DNA of 39,246 bases, taken from assembly GCF_000003605.2 (NCBI RefSeq), contig NW_003105123.1:34224-73469 (forward strand). The letters are read 5' to 3'. Both the position numbers and the translations under genes were made by a program. Numbering within the stretch: position 1 is the stretch's first letter; every line of letters starts with the position of its first letter. Shown piece by piece: positions 12,101 through 24,100 of this stretch. This DNA comes from Saccoglossus kowalevskii. Its lineage: Eukaryota > Hemichordata > Enteropneusta > Harrimaniidae. The notes below the pieces were generated by a model that saw only the letters and a list, made by a program, of their open reading frames with translations, ran no database searches and was not told the DNA's origin.

Positions 12101-15100
12101 TCACAATCTTGTGCTTAAAAAAATAATCCAATATTTATGCTGGAGAATACAGTATACAAGGACTGGAAAATGTCAAGTACACAATGTAGTCAAATCAGTA
12201 AGAGAAAGACACTATGGACCCTATGGTATACATACAAATGTAACTACAAAATAAATGTCAGTGAATGCAATATTTATACAGGCCATCATGGACAAGTTGA
12301 CAGTCCCAAATATTGACTAAATTGCCAGCTGTGAGCTTTAACTCAGTTATTAGGATTTCCGCATGAAGTTACATACATAGGGAAAAATGCATCATTATGG
12401 CAAGGACATATATTTATTTCTTTTGTCCAGGTTATATAATAAATTCCCTAATTAATATTTAATTTTTGTTTTGTGTTGCTGGGAATGAGTGAGTTTCATA
12501 CTATAATTACTAATCTCACTCCTCTTTAAGGTGGGGTCAAATGCAATAGACTTGGAATGGAATAAAACAGGATAGGAAAATTATAAAGGTGACGAGGTAT
12601 GTAAGCTTTGTAATGATGAAAGGAAGGATGTTTATCACTTTTTATTTCTTTGCAAATCAACTAACCACTTGAGAAGTAAATTCTATTCAGCACTGACCAA
12701 TACAATAGTGGAAAGTGGTGGAGAACCAACTATTGTACATAGATTTTTCTCAGGAAGAATTAATTTAAAATTCTTTTCAGTGATGCTTTATGGGCAATCA
12801 ATAAGGATTTGGGAAATAATACATCAAACGAAATCCGAAACTTTCTCACCCACCTATGGAAATTCAGAACGAGAAACTGAATGAATGTATGTATGAATTA
12901 ATGCTTCTTATAGATTGTTTTTCTTTTCTTGTTGTTGTTGACTTGTATGTTAATTTTTATGCCGTTTCAAAGGCTAATAAAATATTATTATTATTATTAT
13001 TTTAGGATGTTGACAGAAACGATCATTAGCAGAGCATTGGTCTTATTTAGGAACTCCTGCCACAGCAACTGCACAAAATCATAAAGGCAAATTAACAGCT
13101 CCTAAGGACAGTATTCCCAGAATAGCATCAGTTGTTAAAGACACATAATACTTTAAATCTTAACAACGATGAAATGACCAGTTACTGCGACAAAGCTCTA
13201 TATAATCCCAGTGAAAACTACCCACTACAAAATCCACTTACAATGAAAGCCACTCTTCGTGAAGCTACTAGTTGAGTCAAATAATAGATTTTGCAATTGC
13301 AGGGGCAACTTATAGTTCTGTCATGCATAAAGTAAGTAAGGACCAGTCCACTGTCCACTACAAGACTCGTGGAGTAATCTTCAAATAATGAGATGATGGC
13401 GGCAGTAGCCATGCCACGTCCTGTTTGATTTGGGACTCAAAGCGACGTATACAACATGTGCAAAATACATTGTTTATTTACATGAAATTCAAACACGCGC
13501 TGTGCTACGACCACCGCTCTTTAAAGCATTATTAGCAGGTGGCTATTGACATATTAGTAAGCTTCTACCCAAATATCTTTACAAAACTAATGCTGTACTT
13601 GGTATACATTTTACTCTCGGTGTCAATAAAATTCATAATTTGAGACAATTAATACAGCTAGACAGGTTACCTTGAATCCTACCATGAAAACAACCAAAGC
13701 TCTCATCAAGAAAACAAACTCTTGCTCTCAAACTATCTTGTCTTGACTATTGCAATAGCTTATTAGACTTCAGCAGCTCATCTTGTCTACAAGCGAGGTT
13801 TACCTTCTCACATTTCACCACTTTTAAAATCGCTTCACTGGCTTCCAGTTAACAGACGTATTGAATATAAAATTTCAAGTTTGTGCTACTTATCAATAAG
13901 TAACACTGACCCACAATACCTGTCAGACCTTCTACATAAATACCATCCCGCTAGACAATTGCATTTGTCATCAGACGATCGTATATTAACGAAACCACAC
14001 ACCAAGACGAAATCATATGGTGAACGTGCATTCCAATATTCAGGTCCAAATATTTAGAATTGCATACCCTTTTCAATCCACCATTCAGTCTCGCATTCAT
14101 CATTTAAGAAAGCACTGAAACATATCACAGTAGTCAATTTTACTAGTTTTAATTTGTTGTTTTTTTCTATACTTCTTGTGATTTTTATTGACAGTCTTTT
14201 ATGTTATATAATGCACATAGAGCTCATTTTAGGAGAATATGCGCATGATAAGTCCTCTAAATAATAATAAACACAATCTAGTTACATTAAAATAAATACA
14301 ATGTAACATATATCGCAAGTTAAATAATAAATGCAAAATTATCTAAAACCGTATATACAAAGCAGTAGCTGCAACTTTTAATAATTTAATATTCACCCAA
14401 AATTTTACTAATTAATAGAAGTTTATATTTTCTTGTTAAAGTTGCATTATAATTGGTTAATATCATACATTCTAGAGAACATAGTTGAACTCTGGTGACC
14501 TTGCCCTTTGTTATATAATATAATTCCCTTTATCATAGTTTGTTTCAATATACATATGCATTGTCATAATTAATTTTGAATACAAACAAGTTTTGGGGGT
14601 TGATGCAACAGTGGGGAATCAGTCTACCGAATGTCCTTAAAAGATGTAAATATCTTACAAAAACATTGGTGCCTTATTTGTTTAATTATTTTAAGGGACA
14701 TAATTTCCAGCTTTATTCAAAGTAATTCAGATATTTTAGTATAAAAACAAATGTCTCATTGCAAAAAAAAAAAGTGCTGCATTTAGATGTGAATAGATTC
14801 ATAAAACATGCAAGATAACAGAAAATTTTAGCTGGCTTTAGTCCAAGTATTTTGTACAGGTGTCTGTCAAAAATTAATGATTTACTGAGACAAATATGAA
14901 CTGCCTCATTGTGTGACTACTGTATTAGATGAAAAGTAAAAAAAAACACCCTTTATGAATAGCTATCATGTTGCAAGCTCTGCTTTGTATGCAAATCAAC
15001 TTAAATAGTTAGTTGGTGTCCAGTGGAGGGAGAAGTCAACAGTACTGTTGCCTCCTGAGAATCTACATCTTCAAACACTGCAATCTTTGAAGTGCGTTTT

Positions 15101-18100
15101 TAAACTAGTATTATGAAAACCCTATCATTCTGTTCTAATAGCTGAAACATATTCCTGCGAGTTTTCATTTGTCGACTGTTTGTCAAATACAGAATACATA
15201 TATTTTAGAACAATTTTCTTTTTAAAATGTGGATGAAATGTTTTGCTTTTTATGTATTTTTTATGTATTAATTGTTTTTGATTTGATAACTTTGAACTAA
15301 ACAGATTTTCTATTAGCTTCAGATCTTGATCAAAGTTAGGCACCCAGTTCATAGGAGTGCTTATATTGATTTTCTGACATCTTGTTTTCTGTAAAGATTT
15401 TATTGGTAGGTTTGCAAATGTGTATCAGACTGTGCAATCTCTCCATGAGTTGATTTTGAAACCCAGTATGGGATTCTGAGATACATTACCAAGGATATTA
15501 TTACAAGATAAATCATTTGCTTCATTGAACACATACAACAATGCATATTTCCACTGAGATCAGTGACCTTTGATGTGTATCACCAGTGATCAGTCAAGTA
15601 GAAACAGTCAAAATATTTTATCAGATTTTCTCAATTTTTGCATGATATTTTCATACAGGACATCTGTTGTTCAAACTCGGGGAAGACTTCATACTGATGA
15701 ATAAGGTGACCAGGTTTGATAAAGTTGGAATAGAACTAGTAAAGTTATTATGCACACAATAACAATTATTAACGACGACAACGACGACAACAACAACAAC
15801 AACGATGACTACGCCGGACAAATTTTTTCCCTTAATATACCTTTCCCTTCCATCTTTGATGGTACGGGCAAGGTAAAAACTATGGTAAAATATATTTATA
15901 GTAAATTATTTTAAAAGCAAACTGCACTATAGACATTGGTCAGAACATGGAAGGTACTAACGGAAGGAGCCATGATGCCTCTCAGGTGGCCACTTAAACT
16001 TCTTTACAGGCTTATTTTCTTTTGTTTCAACCCAAGTTAATCCTGATGAGGACATTGTCTGGCTCATCTTTGATGTCGATGATATTTGCGATTGTTTACA
16101 AAAGTAACGAGTTAGCGGAATATGACATAAACTTGCAGATTTTTAAATGTGACCATAAAATGTATGCGCATTATGAAATTACGGTCATCACACATGCGTA
16201 CTCGGATTGTTTAGCTGTGAAAGGTCAAAATACGTATTTCACAGGCAGAAATTCAACAGATGAACATTTGACTTTACGTATTTCACATGTTTTAATTATT
16301 AGCAACTGTAACAAGAACAAGATTTTGAGTGTCTACAACAACAAGTCATTGTCAATGACACGTCCCCGTTCCGTTCATATTTGAGTGACATATACATTCA
16401 AAGCAGATCATGACCGAAATGCACCTGCATATGTACAACACATTGTACTAAATCTGAACAAAATCCATCCATGCATGACTGAGATCTGGTTCCGGAATTG
16501 TGAAAATACGTGATTTTAATGCATTTTCTGTCTTAAAATGGCCATCATTCAGCTATTGTTAAGCAGATCATGAAACAAATGCACATATCTATTTGTGACA
16601 TGATGTACCATGTGTGTGTGAAGTTTGAACTTGATCAATCCAGACATGTCTGGGATACGGATCCAGAACTGAATTCTTTAAGAAAATGGCCGCCAGTCGG
16701 CCATTTCGAACTTGATCCGGGAAAAAAAAATGATGTGCATCAAGGTCCTATTATGTTTAATGTAAGTACCAAATTTGAACGAAATCCGTCCATGCATAAC
16801 TGAGATCCGGGTTCGGAATGGTGAAAATGTGCAATTTCAATGCATTTTCGGCCTTAAAGCGGCCGGCATTTGGCTATCGTTAGTCGGATCATGAAAAAAA
16901 TGGATGTGCATATGTCCCATATAATGTGTGATGTATGAGTGAAGTTTGAACTTAATCGGTCCATGCATGTTCGAGAGACAGGTGATCACGGACGCACGCA
17001 CAGACGCACACAGGGCAAAACATAAGTCCCCGTTTTCGGACTACGTCCGAACGGGGACTAAAAATTCCTAAGGACTCCTAAAAAATATTATCACAGAGAA
17101 AGTGTATAGGCATGACCTTATTTCGATACTATCTTTTCTGGTAGTGTTCACCGATGCCCGGTGGTTGAAAATTTCAATAGTTTCGGGCGTCAAACCCACG
17201 CAATGACAATGGTACCATTGAATAATGCAATGGTTATTGTCACAGGCAATCATTGATTAAGTCTCATCACTGTTACAAATATAAAAAGATTCACGATAGT
17301 TCATCAGTTCTTCTCCAATCGATGTTATATCTGCCAATTTTTTTATTAAAGTTTGCCAAAATCTCCGGAAACAACAGCATACAAACTAGACGTCATTTTC
17401 AGTATTGTACATGCGAGGTTCGTCTATCGCTTTCGAACATTCCCTGAATATTATCGAAAGCTTGAGATTAGCGTAACCCATCGTATGAAGGTGTTAAGAG
17501 CTAACGAGAACAATGTTTGTGAACATTGACAAACGATCATAGGGTAAAGCTAAAACAATAGCGCCGTGGCTCCTTCCATTAGTACCTTCCATGGTCAGAA
17601 ACAAATTTAACGATGCTAAATAAATATACTGTGCCATGGACAATCAGAGCTGAGTTATGTAAGTCACATTCCTGAAGCTGAAGAGGTAATTTCTCACTCA
17701 AGCAGGAGGTACTTTTACTTTAGTTTGTTTTTAAAACATTATTATTATCAAATTATTTCAAAGTCACCACTACTACACTACAATATTTAATGAAGTAAAT
17801 GTCAGTTGTTGATTGTTTAATTTAAAACAGCAATGTCAATCAAATCTACAGCCCCATAATGCACCTGGAAAATAAAGTACATAACTAGTGTAATTTTCCC
17901 TATTAACAGTCTAGTATTGTCATAGAAGCTCAGAACAGTGTTCCTCACATATGCGACTTAAAAATCGTAAAAAAACATGATTATTTTGAACAGAGGGAGA
18001 GAGGATCCAGAGTTGAAGGGGAAAAAATGTGTTTTCTGAACTTCTGCAACAATGATTATCTAAATAGAGGTTAAAGATGGCGGCATTACAAATTGAAACA

Positions 18101-21100
18101 ATCAAATGTAAATCAATATATTTTGCAAGTACTTCCCCTTTTAAAATATGTGCACCCCTTTTAAGAGTAAATACATATATATATACAGTATAAATTAAAG
18201 TTAATTATTCAATAAGTTAGTTGTATGAAATACAGCATAATGTACTAAGATCCACTTCATAAAACCACCATTACATGATTAGTATTGACTAGTGTACAGG
18301 TTGTGGAGTGGTTTTCTTACCGAGAAAATGCAACTTCTTTCCTCTCAGCTACATCATGGTCATCTTTTTGTGCCATAAACACGCTGCAAGTGTGTATCAA
18401 AACAAAACACATCCCCTTTTGAGCTTTATTTTACACACAATGTGTGGGTGAGAACAAGCACACAGCAGAACACAAGCATATGAGTGACATTGCAAGCAGA
18501 TGAATCATAAAGAACTAAAAATACATCAAAGGCCATTTCACATGTACTCCAGCATGCAACAATTTTCATATGCAAAATAATGTAATGATAACAAATTTGT
18601 TGTTTCTTCTATAAAATACAAAGCAAGACTTTCATGCAAATAATTTACTTTTGGTCACTAGCAAAATATTTTGAATCACTACAATCATGCAAAACAAATT
18701 GAAAATTTTAATTACATGTTAATATTTCATGCTCTAAAATTAACCCATCAAATGTTAACATGCTCATGAGCTACAAAGCTTTACATATTTAAATTAATAT
18801 TCAATTTTAAAATTAATAACTGTGAATTCATAATGTGAAGTGTGTAATAAAACTACATAACTCAATCGATCAAACCTTTCAAATATTGTCAATTACCAAG
18901 ATAGTATTTATAAAGAAAAACACATGTCAACTTGCTAAGAAAATATATACCTAATGAGAGTTTTGTCTTAAATCTCTGTTGTAACATTGTCACAAGTTCA
19001 TACTACTCCTATCTATACTCACCACAATATAGTATGAAGGCTACCTAAACTGAATCCATGACCGGACTGAAAAAGTTGTTGGTTTTTAAGAGGCATTTAA
19101 ATAAGGAATTGGGCCATACAGAGACAAGTCTTCCATGTATATTTTTTTCATGGACCAATTTAAAACAAACAATGATGCACAGTTAGGAACGGTCAACCGA
19201 CACAAGGGGGTATGTTAAACGATGATGTATGAAGAAGGTACTGAAAAAGGACTTAGGTTTATGCAGGTTTTACAATATCACTACATGTGTTATCCCAACA
19301 ATTATTACCTGTAGTAGGTGAAAGTTAAATGTTGTGTGAATCTTATAAAAAAAATGGGAACAAAAATGGGATGGAAAAATTAGAAAGAATTGTGCATAGG
19401 TCAAAGGTGACAAATTACCTGAGATCCACTTCTTCAGCAAGTTCATCATCTGTCTCATCATCTGACGAGCTTGGCACATGAGCTGGCTGCCATTCTCTCC
19501 GTGCCCTCTCCTTTATTTTGGCACGTTCTATCTGTTTGGCATTTCTCTGTTGAAAAAGGAAACCATATACATAGATTTATTCCAAAAAGTTTTCCCAGAG
19601 ATTTTGAGGGACAATTCCATCAATAATTACAAACATTCAATGCAGGACAGAAGAGAACAAAGGATATAAACCTTACAGAAAAGTACAATTGATAAGAACT
19701 CAATACCCTAAAAGGTACCTACATACAGACAATAAATACACCATAAAGTTTTGATTTATTGGTAGCAATGTCATTGAAAAAGGTCAGCGTTAACAATTTA
19801 TTGCCATATAGCTCACACTTGTAACTTCAAGTATATATTATTGCAATTTGCATACAAAATGCATTTTTGTGTTACTATAGATACCGGGTACTCGATTAAG
19901 AGAATTTCAGTTTAAAATAATACACAATATTTTGTATAAAAATAAAATTCTTCTTTAGTTGAATTTTTGTTTATTTCATACTGAAACATTTTTTTATGAA
20001 TCCATGGATGTGGGATTGCTATTTTAAATAAATTAAATCTACATTCCCTGATCCTAAACAAATGATGTGCCTGTTAAACTTATCTACCTTAAGTGCATAT
20101 ATCAGTGAAGGTATAGATGTGCCTGTTAAACTTATCTACTTAAGTGCATATATCAGTGTAGGTATAGATGTGTCTGTTAAACTTATCTACCTTAAGTGCA
20201 TATATCAGTGTAGGTATAGATGTGCCTGTTAAACTTATCTACCTTAAGTGCATATATCAGTGTAGGTATAGATGTGCCTGTTAAACTTATCTACCTTAAG
20301 TGCATATATCAGTGTAGGTATAGATGTGCCTGTTAAACTTATCTACCTTAAGTGCATATATCAGTGTAGGTATAGATGTGCCTGTTAAACTTATCTACCT
20401 TAAGTGCATATATCAGTGTAGGTATAGATGTGCCTGTTAAACTTATCTACCTTAAGTGCATATATCAGTGTAGGTATAGATGTGCCTGTTAAACTTATCT
20501 ACCTTAAGTGCATATATCAGTGTAGGTATAGAAAACAAAAGTTATAAAAGGTATGTTTAATACTTAATAGAGATAGAATATAATATTGCCTTCAGGAAAA
20601 ACATCAAGAAGTAGAGTAAATATGTATTATTTAGATCATTTCACAAAGACCACTGTAGTCCTTTTACAAGTAGTCATTACCAGTACCAGTATATGCTATG
20701 TAAACTTTGAAAGTACACTCAAAAATAAAAGTACAGATTAATTCTGGCCCGTTTTTGTTAACACTTGGTCCAGTTCCTTAGCCTTGCTAAAGGTATAGAC
20801 CAGGTCTTAAAAACAGGTCAGATTTATCTCATATTTACAGTTTCTTCACCTTTACTAAGTGTTCGTGCATGTTTTCTTAGCACAGACTAATGTTTTTGAC
20901 CTTACAGTCCTTGCTAAGGAGCTGTGCGTGACCACTACATTAACAAAGAAATACACTATTCGTTGCTATCTTTTACTTTAGACTATCTACAATATACATA
21001 ACAGAGACAGATTCTGGTCATGCTAGAATTCAAGTAATCCCCAGTGACAGCCAAATTGACTTTCAGGTGGAAAGTTTACTCAGTGTTGCAATGTTTTCTG

Positions 21101-24100
21101 CTCATATTCTCCTAATAGAACCCATTTTGCCTATCAATTTCAACATGGTTACATTGCCTGGGTTCATAAACAAGACAATGTATATGACACACTGCTACAG
21201 TACCCATAAGTAACAACAATGAAACACAAGCCATGCATGGCACAGTCCCCGTTAGTTATCAAATTTAAGATATAAAGTTTTGTTTATAGTAATATAGCTG
21301 GAATATAAACATGTCAGGAATATGATGATTGTTTAACATTTAAATGATTGACATTTGTATCTGATCGTCAAAAGAGTATTGAGAGATATTGCTCTAGAAC
21401 AGCATTAATTAAAACAAAATCAGCCATTATGAATATATGTATAATGAATATATGAAATTTGAACATAGTCAGTCAAAGCATGTCAGAGATATGGCTCTAA
21501 AAGCCCATTCATTAAAACAAAATGGCCACTAGTCAGCCATTCAGAATCCGATCTAAAAAATAAAACAATTTTTTTAGCACAAAAATAGCCACCATTAGGC
21601 CACTTTGAAAAGGATCGTCAAACCAATATATCCGTATACATATACATTTTTGTATCTGTGACATGATGTATAATGAATATTGAAAATTTGAACATAATCA
21701 GTCAAAACAAGTCAGACATATGGGTCTGGAAACCCATTCATTAAAACAGTCTGATCTGAAAAATAAAATGACGTGCATCAGGAACCCGTAATGTCTAGTG
21801 TATGTACCGAGTTTGAACGAAATCCATCCATAAATGCCAGAAATGCATGATATTTGATGATTTTTTAGCACAAAAATGACAACCATTCGGCCATTTTGAA
21901 TAGGATCGTCAAGCCAATATATCTGTCTATCTATGACATGATGTATAATAAATATTTAAAATTTGAACATAATCAGTCAAGACAAGTTGGAAATATGGGT
22001 CTAGAAGCCCATTCATTAAAACAAAATGGCCGCCAGTCAGCCATTTTGAATGTTATCTGAAAAACAAAATTATTTGCATCAATGTCTAATGTATATATCA
22101 AGTTTGAACAAAATCCATCTGTAAACAGCCGAGAAATGCTTGATTTTCATGATTTTTTAGCACAAAAATGGCCGCCATTCGGCCATCTTGAATCAGATCG
22201 TAAAACAAAATGATGTTTATCAAGGTTCTATAATGTCCAACGTATATACAAGGTTTGAACAAAATCCATCTGTAAACAGCCGGGAAATGCTTGATTTTGA
22301 CGATTTTTAGCACAAAAATGGCCGCCATTCGGCCATCTTGAATCAGATCATGAAACAAATTGACGTGCATATGTATGATATCATGTATTATGTATGTGTG
22401 AAGTTTGATTGTGATTGGTCCAGGCATTTCTAAGATACAGGTCCGGACGCACGCACAGACGCACACACGCACTGACACACGGAGGTCAAAACATAAGTCC
22501 CCGTTTTCGGACTTCATCCGAACAGGGACTAATAATGGCAAATGCAGTGACAGATTGCCATGACGTTTGTTCATACTGCTTTCAACACATGTTATATAAA
22601 ATGTGTTAATCCTTAAACTGATTGCTTCATTCATACACCCTCAGTTGACAACATTTTCATTTCACAAACTTTTGAAACTATATAATAACTTTTTAAATTA
22701 CAAATAACATGCAGTCTCAGGAATCAATGTAAACATTTTACTTGATAAAATTTTAGGGGAATTACATTCTCTCGAGATAACCCACGATAATTAATGAGAC
22801 AAACATGCATGGAAACCCCAATATGAACATGTACATTATTATTGCATTATACTATTAAACAAGTAGCTTATCGGCAAATATAGCTCCAATGTTGAAATTT
22901 GAAAATAGCAACAATTGACCTGACAGTCAAAATAGCTCTGCTGTTTCAGCAATCTATTACATTAACCTTTGCTTTTATAATGGTGATACATTTGCTATGT
23001 TTACACGGCAGCATTCTATCGGAGTCAAAATACTGCTCCTCTCACCGATTAACAGGAGATTATCTCCCTCAGAGCAACCAGCACCGTCAAATACTTAGTA
23101 CTTAGACCAGTCACTAGTGGCCTAGTGGTTGTCACATCAGACTCATGGCCGGTGGACCCAAGTTCAAATCCTACCTTAGGCTGAACATCAGAAGGGTCGA
23201 CCCCTACCTTGGGTGAGTGTCCCACAGACTCAATGGGGGAAGGCCTATTCCACTGGCCGAGATTCATTCACTCATGAATGCTTGGTTAAGCACCTTGGTT
23301 AAGGTCGGCAAGTGCTTGTGTTTGACTGAGCCCGGTTGACGCCAGGATAGTGCATTAAAATTGCCATTTAATTAAAAAAAATGGCCACACAGCCCTGTCA
23401 TGTAGTCCCAAACATGAGCCGAACTTAGCTTGAGTCGGCTTAAGCCAAATGTGTATACACAACCATTTTTGCTGGCTTGAGCTGGCTGAGCCGTATGGCT
23501 TCAATAAAATGTTGTTGTGTAAACTTAGCAATTCTGAGATGGGATTATAAACTTACTCTTGCATTGTCTTGAGCACTGATAATGTTAAACAGTCCATGTC
23601 CCAGTTTAACAGAAGTGATCATTCGACTGTGAAGATAAGTAATGAGAATTTTAATTAGAACATGAAATATCAAAACTCAATTTAGGAAGCTGCATGTAGG
23701 TGGGCTGTTTCAATAAGAATCTATCATCAAATGGATTACACATGCTTATCAACACCAAGCAATGACTAGTGTGACTTCTTATAACAATTATAGTAATGAT
23801 TGTCTCTGACTCTCCTTGATTCAATGTGTTTATAGACACTACCGGTAATTTATTTTGGCTCATTTAAATAAAAATACCAATGCTGCTAGTTTCAAATGGT
23901 CAAACTGCACTGATTTTCACTGTATCAGCCTGTGACAGCCTCTAATACAGTTGAACTTTTCACTAAAATTTCATGAAAATTTTTATGAATATTGTGATTT
24001 TCAGGAAGATAACTGTGACCATCAGAGCGAGTCATTAACTTAGGGAAAATATTATTGTCATAAACTCTATCAATTGAATTAGGTAGTACCGGTAAATCAG

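Noticed and set aside
13218-13412. 64-codon minus-strand frame starting MATAAIISLFEDY as an extra exon
   Set aside because: The start looks protein-like, but no convincing donor follows and it does not fit the phase chain of the gene.
16022-16384. 120-codon frame as a transposase
   Set aside because: It lies inside the TIR element, but no catalytic or DNA-binding motif is recognisable and the composition is unremarkable.
20064-20532. CRISPR array
   Set aside because: The units are contiguous tandem repeats without unique spacers, in an animal intron.
22098-22634. 178-codon minus-strand frame as a gene
   Set aside because: It lies across family-B repeat sequence and recurs in broken form in the other B copies. 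It reads through the hairpins and the GCAC-type patch.
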